Origin: Candidatus Rifleibacteriota bacterium
Lineage (GTDB): Bacteria; Muiribacteriota; Ozemobacteria; Ozemobacterales; Ozemobacteraceae
DNA length: 64,000 nt
Direction of reading: 5' to 3'
Assembly (NCBI GenBank): GCA_012517355.1
Contig: JAAYVD010000111.1
Coordinates: 121,847 to 185,846, forward strand
Translations under genes and position numbers: made by a program
Notes under the pieces: model-generated
Told to the model about the DNA's origin: nothing
Databases searched by the model: none
What the model saw: the letters and a program-made list of their open reading frames with translations, nothing else
Shown here: piece by piece, positions 24,256 to 33,213 of the stretch
How positions within the stretch are numbered: the first letter of the stretch is position 1
How the letters are laid out: each line of letters begins with the position of its first letter

Positions 24256-24302
24256 CTCTATATATCCGTCCTCCACTGCCCTCCCCGGGAAAGGAGTCTT
24301 CC

Positions 24303-25916
24303 ATGCGCACCTGGCTGAACGGCCTGTTTCTTCTCCTGCTGGCTCCCGGCCTCGCCCTGGCCGCCACGGGCACCTTCTCCGACGACGAGGTCGCCGCCAC
24401 CCCCAGCGTCGGCACCGCTCAGGCTCTCGATCGCCAGGTGGCCGCCCCTCACACCTACAATCCCATCTCCCAGGTGAAGGCGGTCGCCCCGCGCTACACC
24501 CTCGACCAGGTGTTCGCCGCCATCAACAAGAACGAACGCGCCACGATGTCCCGGGTCCGGCACATCCCCTTCAACGACGAGGCGTGGTATGCCCGCTGGA
24601 AGATGGTGTCCGAGGCGAAGCAGACCATCGACTGCACCTATTACATCCTCGACAAGGACATCTTCGGCCAGGCCTACCTGGGCCTGTTGATCCGCAAGGC
24701 CCGCGAGGGCGTGAAGATCCGGCTGATGATCGACGGACGCATCTACCGCACCCCCTACATGAAGGGCATGCCCGACCGCATCCAGGAGCTGGCCGCCTTC
24801 CCGGGCGTCCAGGTCAAACTGTACAACTCGATCTCCCACAGCCTGCTGCACGCCATCACCGACTTCAAAGGGTTGTTCGCCAGCAACCACGACAAGATCA
24901 TCATCGCCGACAACAAGCTGTCGATCATCGGCGGCCGCAACATCGGCCCCGACTACTTCGCCGACAAGGGCGAGTATCCGATCGTCTACCGCGACGCCGA
25001 CATCCTGATGGAGGGCCCGCGCATCGCCGCCAGTCTGAAGGCCGCCTTCGACTTCGAGTGGAACAGCAAGCGGAACTCGGTGGTGAAGGCCGACCGCTGG
25101 AACATCAAGAAGCAGCTCGACCGCCTCGAGATCGCCGCCCAGGTCATGGAGCGCTACATCAAGGGGCGGGGCCTGTTCGTCCCTTCCCGCACCAACCTCA
25201 CCGACAAGCAGAAGGAGATCCTGACCGAGCTGAACGGCGAGATCAGCAAGTTCAAGAACATCTCGAAATACTCCTCCTACGTGATGTGGGGCCGGGAGAC
25301 CCCCCTGCCGGTCAAGATCATCGACAAGTATTCCAGTTTCGGGAAGATGGACGGCATCACCCCCAGCCTGGTCGCCTTCTTCGACGCCGCCCGCGAGGAG
25401 ATCATCATCCAGAACCCCTACGTGGTGCTGACCCAGGAGGCCTGGCAGGCCCTGCGCCGCGCTTCCGCCCGCAAGGTGAAGATCATCTTCCACTCCAACA
25501 GCGGCGCCTCCACCGACTCGCTGTTCCCGCAGGCCTTCCTGATGAACGACTGGAAGCAGATGCTGGCCGAGATGCCCACCTGTCGGCTGTATGTGGCCCC
25601 CAGCCAGAACGAGCGCCTGCACAGCAAGACCTTCGTCATCGACTCGAAAATCACCATCATCGGCAGCTACAACATGGACCCGCTCAGCCAGGAATCGAAT
25701 TCCGAGGTGGTGGCGGCCGTCAACGACGTGGGGTTCGCCCGGGAGACGCGCGACCAGATCATGAAGGACATGGAGGTCGTCTTCGAGTACAAGATCCGCA
25801 TCGAACCCGACGGTACGATCACCAAGGTGTTCGGACCCGAAGACCATCTCGACGCCAAGATCCTGAAACGGATGAACTTCTACCGCAAACTGAAATGGAT
25901 CCGGCCCGTGATCTGA
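24303..25916 (+). CDS. Secreted phospholipase D / cardiolipin synthase-like protein
   Basis: Two-domain PLD superfamily phosphodiesterase or phosphatidyltransferase, 537 residues. AAAGGAG precedes the ATG, and a signal peptide (MRTWLNGLFLLLLAPGLALAA) sends it to the periplasm or beyond. The first HKD motif is HDKIIIADNKLSIIGGRN (~200) and the second HSKTFVIDSKITIIGSYNMD (~440). Both have the H-x-K-x4-D pattern and the trailing GG/GS-x-N, so the active site looks intact. It resembles secreted PLD-like proteins of the YmdC/ClsC kind more than the membrane cardiolipin synthases. It is monocistronic: own strong promoter at 24227 and a terminator at 25942. Substrate (phospholipid, headgroup transfer or nucleic acid) cannot be told. 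Confidence 0.85.
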   Translation: MRTWLNGLFLLLLAPGLALAATGTFSDDEVAATPSVGTAQALDRQVAAPHTYNPISQVKAVAPRYTLDQVFAAINKNERATMSRVRHIPFNDEAWYARWKMVSEAKQTIDCTYYILDKDIFGQAYLGLLIRKAREGVKIRLMIDGRIYRTPYMKGMPDRIQELAAFPGVQVKLYNSISHSLLHAITDFKGLFASNHDKIIIADNKLSIIGGRNIGPDYFADKGEYPIVYRDADILMEGPRIAASLKAAFDFEWNSKRNSVVKADRWNIKKQLDRLEIAAQVMERYIKGRGLFVPSRTNLTDKQKEILTELNGEISKFKNISKYSSYVMWGRETPLPVKIIDKYSSFGKMDGITPSLVAFFDAAREEIIIQNPYVVLTQEAWQALRRASARKVKIIFHSNSGASTDSLFPQAFLMNDWKQMLAEMPTCRLYVAPSQNERLHSKTFVIDSKITIIGSYNMDPLSQESNSEVVAAVNDVGFARETRDQIMKDMEVVFEYKIRIEPDGTITKVFGPEDHLDAKILKRMNFYRKLKWIRPVI

Positions 25917-25941
25917 GATCCATCTTCCGACAGATCTGACG

Positions 25942-25974
25942 ACGCGGCGGGGAAATTCCCCGCCGCGTTTTCCT
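25942..25974 (+). terminator. Rho-independent terminator of the PLD-family gene
   Basis: ACGCGGCGGGGAA and TTCCCCGCCGCGT pair perfectly around a tiny loop and are followed at once by TTTTCCTTT. The hairpin starts 26 bases after the stop codon. Confidence 0.88.
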
Positions 25975-26364
25975 TTCCGTTGGTCCCGCCTTCCGTTGGT
26001 CCCGCCTTGCCATCCATGATCCTGGCAACCCCGCGGCGGGCGTCTATCCACCTGGAGATTGTGAGAGACTTCAGCCGTTCGACAGAAACCTCGAGGACCG
26101 ATCGCATTTTTGCCGACGGCAGAAGCTTGTTTGTTTTCCCTCCCATCAGAACCTCGAACATCCGTGCCCCGTCAGGATGTTCTGACATCCGTCGCCTCTT
26201 TCCCTGCGTTTCCGCTTCCCCTGCGTTCTCCAGGTTTCTTCCAACCGGCTGGGGTCTCTGGAAATTTTCCTCCCGGAGATTGCCGGCTGATGGGCTTTTC
26301 AGGCCGGTTTCGCCACCTTCGCCACCACCCCGCGCGAAATTTTGTACGCTTTCCGGCAAAAGTG
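25975..26364. other. Intergenic region upstream of the cold-shock gene
   Basis: Noticeably less GC-rich than its surroundings. It holds a fragment of family A at 26065-26097 (GAGACTTCAGCCGTTCGAC then AGAAACCTCGAGG), matching the left end of copy 1. A repeated TTCCGTTGGTCCCGCC occurs twice at ~25975-26007. I see no gene. Confidence 0.5.
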
Positions 26365-26373
26365 TGCTATACT
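26365..26373 (+). promoter_or_regulatory. Extended -10 promoter of the cold-shock gene, long 5' leader
   Basis: TGCTATACT at 26365-26373 is a good extended -10 element. A TTGTAC lies upstream but 20 bp away, so the promoter may rely on the TG. Transcription would start near 26380, giving a leader of about 145 nt before the ATG at 26525, the long-leader arrangement known from cspA-type mRNAs. Confidence 0.6.
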
Positions 26374-26524
26374 CAAGGCACTTCGAGTAGGCCGCCCTTT
26401 GGGATTTCAGCGTTGAAGCGTTTTGTGTGTCGTCGGTACGGAGTTTCCGCCCCACAGACCATAGCGAGACGTGTAGGACCAGGTGGGTCAGGTGATTTCG
26501 GAGAATATATCCAGGAGTGTTTCA

Positions 26525-26728
26525 ATGGAACGCGGTAAGGTCAAATGGTTCAATGAGGCTAAGGGCTACGGATTCATCGTCCGCGACAACGGCGGCAAGG
26601 ACACCTTCGTCCATCACCGCTCGATCGTCGGCACCGGCTTCAAGACCCTCGAAGAGGGTCAGGCCGTCGAATTCGACGTCGAGGAAGGCCCCAAGGGCCC
26701 CCAGGCCGTCAACGTTCGCAAGATCTGA
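26525..26728 (+). CDS. CspA-family cold-shock protein
   Basis: A small single-stranded nucleic-acid-binding OB-fold protein of 67 residues, the normal length. RNP1 is KGYGFIV and RNP2 is DTFVHH, after the invariant [14 protein letters not shown] start; the end ([10 protein letters not shown]) is also typical. CAGGAG precedes the ATG at 26525, and an in-frame upstream ATG at 26483 would add 14 unsupported residues. These proteins melt RNA structure after cold shock or during growth transitions. The ~145 nt leader fits post-transcriptional temperature control. A hairpin follows at 26780. Confidence 0.95.
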   Translation: MERGKVKWFNEAKGYGFIVRDNGGKDTFVHHRSIVGTGFKTLEEGQAVEFDVEEGPKGPQAVNVRKI

Positions 26729-26779
26729 CGAACCCCTGCCCCGGGTTTCCTGACCCGGCAGGCTGAACCAAGATACCAG

Positions 26780-26809
26780 CACCGGCCCATCCACCAGGAT
26801 GGGCCGGTG
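26780..26809 (+). terminator. Hairpin after the cold-shock gene (probable terminator)
   Basis: CACCGGCCCATCC pairs perfectly with GGATGGGCCGGTG around ACCA. The following bases (TGCTGTTCC) make only a weak T-tract. It lies about 50 bases after the stop, between two genes on the same strand. Confidence 0.6.
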
Positions 26810-26844
26810 TGCTGTTCCGAAGAAGATGGTGCCACCATTTTCGG

Positions 26845-26874
26845 TTGGAGTTTCGGGCAGTTTTGGCGTAGATT
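26845..26874 (+). promoter_or_regulatory. Probable promoter of the aminotransferase gene
   Basis: TTGGAG (26845-26850), 18 bp spacer, TAGATT (26869-26874), 52 bases before the ATG and after the preceding hairpin. Moderate match to consensus. Confidence 0.5.
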
Positions 26875-26926
26875 TTCTGGCGAAGACGATGGTGGGTCCG
26901 AAAATTCCCGCCACAGGAGGAAAGGC

Positions 26927-28417
26927 ATGAGTCACGATCATTTCACGATGCTGCAGAATCTGCGCAAAGCGGCGGGCCCAGCCCGCACCAAGGGGCTCGA
27001 CGACGAGATCGTCAAGCGCTTTTCAGGCACCCACCCCGACCTGGGAAAGGCCATCGAGGCCGCCGCCCGCCAACGCGAGGAGTTGGGGCGCGAGTACGGC
27101 GACTGGTTCAGGATGGAAGAGGGGGCCCTGTGCGCCCTGATGCAGGAACGCCTGCTGAACTTCTACCCGGCCTGGGGCATCAACCCCTACGTCCCGCTGG
27201 CGGCGGCCGGCCCCTGGATCGTCACCAGCCACGGCGCCGTCCTGCACGACACCGGCGGCTACGGGATGCTCGGCCTCGGCCATGCGCCCCAGAAGGTGCT
27301 CGACGCCATGAGCCGGCCCTACGTGATGGCCAACGTGATGACTCCCGCCTTCAGCCAGAAACGGCTCACCGACCGCCTGACGAAAGAGATCGGCCACACG
27401 CGCCGTGCCGGCTGCCCCTATAGCCGGTTCGTCTGTCTCAACAGCGGTTCCGAGTCGGTCACCTTTGCCTGCCGGGTCACCGACATCCACGCCAAGCGCA
27501 TGACCGACCCCGGCGCCCCGCAGGCCGGCCGCACCCCCGCCAAACTGGCCGCCATCGAAGGGTTCCACGGCCGCACCGAGGGCCCGGCCCGCCTGTCCCA
27601 CAGCACGCGCGCCATGTATCTCACGCACCTGGCCTCGTTCCGGCATCCCGACCGCATCAACTACATCCCCTTCAACGACCTCGAAGCCCTGCGGGCGGCC
27701 TTCGCCCAGGCCGACCGCGACGGCATCTTCTTCGAGGCCGTCTACCTCGAACCCGTGATGGGGGAAGGCATTCCCGGCCTCGCCCTGAACCGGGCCTTCT
27801 ACGACGAGGCCCGCCAGCTCAGCCGCAAGATGGGCAGCCTGCTGGTCATCGATTCCATCCAGGCCGCCCTGCGTGCCCAGGGCTGCCTCAGCATCGTCGA
27901 CTACCCCGGTTTCGAGGACTGCGACCCGCCCGACATGGAGACCTATTCCAAGGCCCTCAATGCCGGCCAGTATCCGCTGTCGGTCATCGCCCTCCGCGAC
28001 GAGGTGGCCAAAACCTATGTCCAGGGCCTGTACGGCAACACCATGACCACCAACCCACGCGCCCTCGAGGTGGCCTGCGAGGTGCTCGACAGCGTCACCC
28101 CGGAGGTGCGGAACAACATCCGCGACCGGGGGACCGAATTCCTCCGCAAGTTCCTGGTCCTGGCCGGTGAATTCCCCGGCACCATCGACCAGGTGGTCGG
28201 TACCGGGCTGATGGTAAGTGTCATGCTCAACCCCGAAAAGTACAAGGTGACGGGGAAGGCCGGGTTCGAGGAGTGGCTGCGCCTGCACGGCATCGAGATG
28301 ATCCACGGCGGCGAGTATGGCCTGCGCTTCACCCCGTCGTTCTCCATCACCTCCGCCGAGGTCGACCTGATCGTCGAGATGGTCCGCCGCGGCCTGAAAG
28401 AACTGGGCGGGAAGTAA
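26927..28417 (+). CDS. Class III pyridoxal-phosphate aminotransferase
   Basis: A 496-residue fold-type I aminotransferase of class III, starting at an ATG after ACAGGAGGAAAG. Landmarks: a substrate-side start (WGINPYVPLAAAGPWIVTSHGAVLHDTGGYGMLGLGH), the cofactor phosphate loop CLNSGSESV, FHGRTEGPARLSH, the acidic EPVMGEGIPG strand, a LLVIDSIQAALRAQG Asp strand, and METYSKALNAGQYPLSV with the probable Schiff-base lysine. It is longer than ornithine or GABA aminotransferases (~400-450) because of an N-terminal extension of ~90 residues. The substrate is not predictable from the sequence. It sits alone with its own promoter; no biosynthetic partners adjoin. Confidence 0.85.
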   Translation: MSHDHFTMLQNLRKAAGPARTKGLDDEIVKRFSGTHPDLGKAIEAAARQREELGREYGDWFRMEEGALCALMQERLLNFYPAWGINPYVPLAAAGPWIVTSHGAVLHDTGGYGMLGLGHAPQKVLDAMSRPYVMANVMTPAFSQKRLTDRLTKEIGHTRRAGCPYSRFVCLNSGSESVTFACRVTDIHAKRMTDPGAPQAGRTPAKLAAIEGFHGRTEGPARLSHSTRAMYLTHLASFRHPDRINYIPFNDLEALRAAFAQADRDGIFFEAVYLEPVMGEGIPGLALNRAFYDEARQLSRKMGSLLVIDSIQAALRAQGCLSIVDYPGFEDCDPPDMETYSKALNAGQYPLSVIALRDEVAKTYVQGLYGNTMTTNPRALEVACEVLDSVTPEVRNNIRDRGTEFLRKFLVLAGEFPGTIDQVVGTGLMVSVMLNPEKYKVTGKAGFEEWLRLHGIEMIHGGEYGLRFTPSFSITSAEVDLIVEMVRRGLKELGGK

Positions 28418-28448
28418 CCCGGGCCATCGGAAAACGTCCCCCAGCACC

Positions 28449-28481
28449 GCGTGGCCGGGAGGCTTCCCTTCCCGGCCACGC
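28449..28481. terminator. Strong hairpin between convergent genes
   Basis: GCGTGGCCGGGA and TCCCGGCCACGC form a perfect 12 bp stem with a 9-base loop, 32 bases after the aminotransferase stop. No T-run follows on either strand, so it may be a transcript-end stabiliser rather than an intrinsic terminator. Confidence 0.45.
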
Positions 28482-28511
28482 CGGTCGTGGGGCCCCCGCC
28501 CATCTTTTCCC

Positions 28512-28656
28512 CTCCGGCATCCCGACGGACACCGCGGCTTTCCTTCCTCATCCGCCCGCCGGTTCCGCTGTCCCGATCCGGCTGGCGCCGCCCTTCGCCG
28601 GTCCTTTCTCCCCTTTCCCGGCCTCTTCAAGGTTTCGGTCGAAAGGCCGAAGCCTC
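28512..28656. repeat. Dispersed repeat family A, copy 4 (diverged, full length)
   Basis: Aligns by eye along its whole length with the reverse complement of copy 1. It starts CTCCGGCATCCCGAC, has TCCTTCCTCATCCGCCC in the middle and a CTTTCTCCCCTTTCCCGGCC pyrimidine block, and ends TCAAGGTTTCGGTCGAAAGG then CCGAAGCCTCC. It abuts the stop codon of the Sel1-repeat gene at 28658. Confidence 0.6.
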
Positions 28657-28657
28657 C

Positions 28658-29350
28658 CTACTTTTCCTCTTTCGGGGGTGGCGGATAGATCTTCTCCCAC
28701 TCCATCATCACGACCTCGGCCTCCATGCGCTGCTGGTCGGTGAGTTTCTCGTAGATGAGGAAGGCCTGCGCCTTGGCCTCGGGCGACTCGACGCCGGCGA
28801 TGTAGTAGACGGCGAAGGCCTTGACCAGGTTCTTTTCGGTTCCCCAGCCCATCATGTAGTGCAGGCCGAGATTGATCATGGCCTGCCGGACGCCGGCCCG
28901 GGCCGCGCGGCCGCTCCAGGCGAAGCCGCGCTTGTAGTCCTGGGGGATGCCTGACCCTTCACGGTACATGTTCCCCAGTTTGAGCATGGCCACCCCGTGT
29001 CCCTTCTCGGCGGCTTTCAGATACAGCGACAACGCCAGCGTGGGGCTGGCCTCGCCGAACATCCCTTTCTCCCAGGCCTGCCCGAGGGCCGCCAGACAAT
29101 CGAGGCTTCCCTTGGCCGCGCCTGTCTCGAGGAGGGCTCTCGATTGCTCCTTTTCCCCGCCCTGCATCGCGATGATGCCGACGAGATAGCAGGCGTCGGG
29201 GTCGCCCTGTTTGGCCAGGTCGACCAGCTTGTCTGCATTCTCCGGCCGCGACAACTCCGCCAACCGCTGGGGATCGGCCCACAAGGCGCCGGCCACCAGA
29301 AACGCCAGAATCAGGGAGAAGGTCAGGACCCTGAAAAACGATACGTGCAT
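28658..29350 (-). CDS. Secreted Sel1-repeat protein
   Basis: A 230-residue protein with a signal peptide (MHVSFFRVLTFSLILAFLVAGALWA) and at least four Sel1/TPR-like repeats. These include DACYLVGIIAMQGGEKEQSRALLETGAAKG, ALSLYLKAAEKGHGVAMLKLGNMYREG and FAWSGRAARAGVRQAMINLGLHYMMG-type units, with the typical A-x-x-G-x-x-x-A-x-x-x-L-G spacing. AAAGGAG precedes the ATG. Such proteins are helical scaffolds for protein contacts, usually in the periplasm. The tail is charged and proline-rich (WEKIYPPPPKEEK). A family A repeat lies directly at each end of the gene. Confidence 0.82.
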   Translation of the reverse strand: MHVSFFRVLTFSLILAFLVAGALWADPQRLAELSRPENADKLVDLAKQGDPDACYLVGIIAMQGGEKEQSRALLETGAAKGSLDCLAALGQAWEKGMFGEASPTLALSLYLKAAEKGHGVAMLKLGNMYREGSGIPQDYKRGFAWSGRAARAGVRQAMINLGLHYMMGWGTEKNLVKAFAVYYIAGVESPEAKAQAFLIYEKLTDQQRMEAEVVMMEWEKIYPPPPKEEK

Positions 29351-29442
29351 GCCGATCTCCTTTCGATCGCCGGCGCCAGGAAAGCCGGCCTCAGGCCAAA
29401 CGCCAGGTCCGGGAATTCGACGACCTCCTGCGGGACACGATC

Positions 29443-29560
29443 CTCCAGCATTTCGACGGACGCATCCGTTCCTCGTCCTTCATCCACCCATCGATCTGCG
29501 CCTTCGCCGATCGGGTTGGCGGCTCCCGTCGTCTTCGAGGTTTCCGTCGCCATGCGGCAG
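29443..29560. repeat. Dispersed repeat family A, copy 2 (internally deleted)
   Basis: Starts CTCCAGCATTTCGAC then GGACGCATCCGTTCC, continues CTTCATCCACCCATCGAT as in copies 1 and 3, lacks most of the pyrimidine block, and ends TCGAGGTTTCCGTCGCCATG then CGGCAG. It fills most of the 241 bp gap between the serpin and Sel1 genes, where no gene is seen. Confidence 0.65.
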
Positions 29561-29591
29561 CCACGGAAACCCCTTTCGGGCGAGGGCAGGC

Positions 29592-30872
29592 TCAATGTCC
29601 CGGTGAGGTCACGCGGCCCAGGAACAGGACGGTCGCCGTCGGCTCGTGGACGATGCAGAACAGGAACGGATGGTCGGCGGTGAACGCCGCCGGCGGCGGC
29701 TTCATCGACTTGGTATCCATGACGATGGCCGTGGCGGCAGCGGCCTCGGTTCCCTCCTCGTCGACCGCCACGAACGCCTTGTGGAAGGCGGCCGAGATGT
29801 ACAGCCCCGGCTCCGCTTTGCCCTCGACCGGGTCGAGCATGGGGGTGAAGTCGGCGGCCGCCTCGCTGAAGGCCTGCTCGACGCCCAGCTTGCCCAGGGC
29901 GCCGTTCAGGGTGAACCCGCTCTCCATCTTGAACCGGGGCAGGGAGACCCGGACCTCGGTGGATTCCAGGCCCGTGATCCAGTCCGCCAACGGCTTCGCC
30001 GCCAGGGCGGTTTCGAGGCCCGTGATGCCGTCGCGCTCGCGCGGCAGGAAGACGAACATGGCCAGGGTCCCGCCCAGATATGGCAACCGCAGGATCTGGC
30101 AGCCCGTGGGCTCGGCATACCCGAACTCCCCGGTCTGCCGCATGGTCGGCACCTTCGTCTCGGTCTTGCCGTCCGCGAAGAACGGGGCGTCGGTGGTGGC
30201 CTCCTTGGGGAACTGCGCTTCCCACTTCCCCTTGAAATACACGGCGTTCACCAGCACCAGGCGGGTCAGGGGGCCCAGCACATCCGGCGGGATCAGGTCC
30301 TGGATCTTGTCGCGGGTGAGCTTGGCCACCCAGGTGTTGATCTCGAGCCGGATCGCCTCGGCGGCGGCCCCGAAATCGACGCGTCGCAACTCGGTGGCGA
30401 AGGTCGACTGGACGAGGTCGAGGTAGGCCTTGGCGAAGGGATACTTCTGCTGCCCCCACAGGCCATTGGCGAGGGCGAACTCGTACGCGGTGGCGGCCGG
30501 CGTCCCCCCGAACCCCGGGAAACTCCGCAGGAACTGGCCGTAGACGGGTGCCAGCCCGGCCGCGGCGGCGGGGTAGCCGAAGGCGGCGGCCAGTTCGGCG
30601 CGGGTGGTGCCGGCCGATCCGGCGAAGGGCATGGCAAAGGCGACGTGGATGCTGAAGGGCGAAAAGAACAGGTTGCCGGGAGTCCCCTTGGACAGCTCGG
30701 CCAGCAGTTTCAGACCGAAGGCGTTGGCGCCGGCGGCCACCTGTTTCACCTCGGGCGTGACCGGGGGGGCGGGTTCCACCGCCATCGCGGCGACACCACC
30801 GGCGGCGACGGCCAGCATGGCCAGGACGGCCAGCAGCCAGGTGGCAGGGCGGAAGGGGCGAGGTGCAGACAT
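29592..30872 (-). CDS. Secreted serpin (serine protease inhibitor)
   Basis: A bacterial serpin of 426 residues. ACAGGAGGAACCC precedes the ATG at 30872, and a signal peptide or anchor follows (TWLLAVLAMLAVAAGGVAAMA). Core serpin motifs are present: NLFFSPFSIHVAFAM, INTWVAKLTRDKIQDLI, LVLVNAVYFKGKWEAQF, VSLPRFKMESGF and DHPFLFCIVHEPTATVLFLGRV. The reactive-loop hinge reads EEGTEAAAATA, the small-residue pattern of inhibitory serpins. Counting from the hinge Gly (P15) puts Lys at P1 in VMDTKSMK, which would suit trypsin-like targets. It probably protects the cell envelope from its own or foreign proteases. It faces the secretion-related and protease genes here but is not in an operon with them. 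Confidence 0.93.
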   Translation of the reverse strand: MSAPRPFRPATWLLAVLAMLAVAAGGVAAMAVEPAPPVTPEVKQVAAGANAFGLKLLAELSKGTPGNLFFSPFSIHVAFAMPFAGSAGTTRAELAAAFGYPAAAAGLAPVYGQFLRSFPGFGGTPAATAYEFALANGLWGQQKYPFAKAYLDLVQSTFATELRRVDFGAAAEAIRLEINTWVAKLTRDKIQDLIPPDVLGPLTRLVLVNAVYFKGKWEAQFPKEATTDAPFFADGKTETKVPTMRQTGEFGYAEPTGCQILRLPYLGGTLAMFVFLPRERDGITGLETALAAKPLADWITGLESTEVRVSLPRFKMESGFTLNGALGKLGVEQAFSEAAADFTPMLDPVEGKAEPGLYISAAFHKAFVAVDEEGTEAAAATAIVMDTKSMKPPPAAFTADHPFLFCIVHEPTATVLFLGRVTSPGH

Positions 30873-30957
30873 GGGTTCCTCCTGTGATTCCATAGACCGG
30901 CCGGGAGGGCCGGCGACAAGCCCGGAACGGGTCACCGACCCGCGCCGGACCGTGTTC

Positions 30958-33213
30958 CTATTTCGGCCGGGACCGGAATTCGGCGAGGCCGTCCGGCCCG
31001 ATCAGCACGTGCAGGGATTCTCCGGCGGCCGGCTTGACCAGCCACCGGGTGGGGGCGATGTGCTTTTCGACCTCTTCGAGGGTCCGGCCGGCGGCGGCGA
31101 TGCCCTTCTTCATCGCCTCGACGTCGGTGGCGGTCGGCGAGGCCACGAGGTCGACGTAGGCCATGTTGTTGCGCAGCATGAGGCTCTTGACGGCCGGAAC
31201 CTGCTCCTTCCCGATGCCGGCCCAGGTCAGCAGCTGCGTGGCCAGGGGATGGTCGAGGGGGGGGGCGGTGAACTCGAAGTCGTCGGAATAGATCGTTCCC
31301 GAGGCCAGCAGCAGCCAGCCCTCGAACTGGAGGTTGCCCTTGCCCCGGGCCAGGATCTCGGTGCGGACCGGGGTGGGACCGAGCGCGGCCAGCTCGACCC
31401 CGAGCCGGGAAGCCAGGCCCAGCGATTCGACGAGATCCATGCCGCTGGGGAACCCTTCGTCGTCGACCGAGCGCACCCACGGCCTGACCTGGCCCTCGGT
31501 GATGGCGGGGCCGAGGGCCTTCTGCAGGCGCTCCCAGGCCTCGGCGGCGTGCGCCAGGAAGGCCGCGGGGGGTTCGGGATACCAGGCGGTCTGTCCTGCC
31601 CGCCGGACCCGCACCAGGCTCACGGCGCAGCCCGGCTCGCCCGGTCGGGGCCCGGCCATGTAGCGGTCGACCTCGACGGCGGGATTGCCGTGGCGGTCGA
31701 CGACGTAGGAACCCATCAGGTGGGTGGCCGACCCCGGCAGGGCGGTGAGTTCGGGGGGCAGCGGTTCGGGGGCGGCCGGGGCGGGTTGTTCCGGCAGCCC
31801 GCCCTCCTTGCGGAACTGCGCCTCTTCGGCGGAGACGGGCTGGCGGCGGTCCCCTTTGGGGATCTCGGTGCCGCCGAAGTGATACGAGGCCATGGGACTG
31901 CCGCGCGTGACGCCGAGCCAGTTCAGCAGGTAGTGCAGGACCTGCCCGACCAGCCGGGCGTTGGTGACCTGGAGGCCCTGCGGACCGGCGATGTTGAAGG
32001 GAAGCATGCCGGCGGTGTTGCTGCTGGAGAACAGGATGGTCTTTCCGCCGTCGGTGCGCTCGAGGGTCACCTTGAGCGAGGGATAGTCGTCGAAATGGGT
32101 GATGCGGCTCTGCAGCGAATCGGAGGGCCGGGCGTCGGCCAGACCCTTCAGCAGCAGCTGGATCAGCCCGGCCGGCACCTCGGTGCTGCCCTCAGGGTCG
32201 ACGTAGCGGTCCTGCTTCCAGGTGAGGGTGCGGGTCTCGTCCACCGCTTTGCCCATCCCGCCCCAATGGTAGCGGAGGGTCAGGCTGGCGATCCCCGGAT
32301 TGGGGGCGGGTTTGAGGACGGGCCGGGCCTTCCCCGCCACGAGCCGGTCGAGCCAGTCCTTGTCCTGGCGAAGGGTGGCGAGGTCGGGATCACCCCCGAC
32401 CTTTTCGGCGATGCCGGAATCGAGGAGGGAAAGCCGGGCCAGCAGGTCGCGGGCGGGTTCGGGCTGCCCGGTCAGGGCGAGCAGGCAGGCCCCGCCGTAC
32501 AGGGTGTCCCGGTCGAAGGGGTCGTCGGCGAGAAGGGCGAGGACGGCTTTCACCTGCGCGGGATCGGCCTTCTTGTGCCTGGCCAGCAGGCAGGCCCGCT
32601 CGACCTCGAGCAGCCGTGAGCTGATCGTCGGAAAGTCGGGGTTCATGTGCAGGAAGGGCTCCAGCTCGCGGATGAGGCCGATGACCCCCGTCACCTGCTC
32701 CCGCGCATACCCGGCCCGGACCATCTCGCGGACGATGTCGCCAAGAACGTCGAACTCTTCCCGGGACAGGATGGTGATCGGGTGGATCTCCGCGAGGGCG
32801 CGGAGCCGGTCCTTGCCTTCACCCGGATTGGCCAGCACGCTCTCGACCCGCTTGGCATCCCGGATCTCGTCGATGAGGGCGGTCGCCGGGTCGGGGGCGG
32901 GGCCGGCGGGGTTCTGCAGGATGGCCATCATGCGCCTGGTGAGCGATTTCGCCGCATAGGGGTGCCGGAGATACTTGTCCGGCCCCATCTCCCGGACCGT
33001 CCCGGGTCGATGTTCGGGCGGGCGATTGTCTTCAACATAGGCGAGCAGGGCGGCCAGGGGGTCAGTGACCTGGGTATCGGCAGCCGGGGGATCGGCGGCC
33101 ACGGTCCCCGCGACAGCCCCGGGGTCGGCAGCGCCGGCGGGGGTGGCCAAAACCAGGCCCAGGACCAGGCCGAGGACGCAACAGCCCCTCCTCCAGATTG
33201 CCAGATGATTCAT
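30958..33213 (-). CDS. Large secreted protein of unknown function
   Basis: Unrecognised, 751 residues. The ATG at 33213 follows GGAGGGA; an AATGCATG sequence offers two close starts. A signal peptide (RRGCCVLGLVLGLVLATPAGAA) is followed by a helical N-terminal half. That half includes a repeat-like stretch ending GGDPDLATLRQDKDWLDRLV, which looks like the tail of a TPR array. The middle has beta-rich segments (LTLRYHWGGMGKAVDETRTLTW, HFDDYPSLKVTLERTDGGKT). The C-terminal part carries more alpha/beta character (DDFEFTAPPLDHPLATQLL). No catalytic motif is evident. It is upstream of the serpin on the same strand with an 85-base gap, so co-expression is possible. Confidence 0.6.
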   Translation of the reverse strand: MNHLAIWRRGCCVLGLVLGLVLATPAGAADPGAVAGTVAADPPAADTQVTDPLAALLAYVEDNRPPEHRPGTVREMGPDKYLRHPYAAKSLTRRMMAILQNPAGPAPDPATALIDEIRDAKRVESVLANPGEGKDRLRALAEIHPITILSREEFDVLGDIVREMVRAGYAREQVTGVIGLIRELEPFLHMNPDFPTISSRLLEVERACLLARHKKADPAQVKAVLALLADDPFDRDTLYGGACLLALTGQPEPARDLLARLSLLDSGIAEKVGGDPDLATLRQDKDWLDRLVAGKARPVLKPAPNPGIASLTLRYHWGGMGKAVDETRTLTWKQDRYVDPEGSTEVPAGLIQLLLKGLADARPSDSLQSRITHFDDYPSLKVTLERTDGGKTILFSSSNTAGMLPFNIAGPQGLQVTNARLVGQVLHYLLNWLGVTRGSPMASYHFGGTEIPKGDRRQPVSAEEAQFRKEGGLPEQPAPAAPEPLPPELTALPGSATHLMGSYVVDRHGNPAVEVDRYMAGPRPGEPGCAVSLVRVRRAGQTAWYPEPPAAFLAHAAEAWERLQKALGPAITEGQVRPWVRSVDDEGFPSGMDLVESLGLASRLGVELAALGPTPVRTEILARGKGNLQFEGWLLLASGTIYSDDFEFTAPPLDHPLATQLLTWAGIGKEQVPAVKSLMLRNNMAYVDLVASPTATDVEAMKKGIAAAGRTLEEVEKHIAPTRWLVKPAAGESLHVLIGPDGLAEFRSRPK

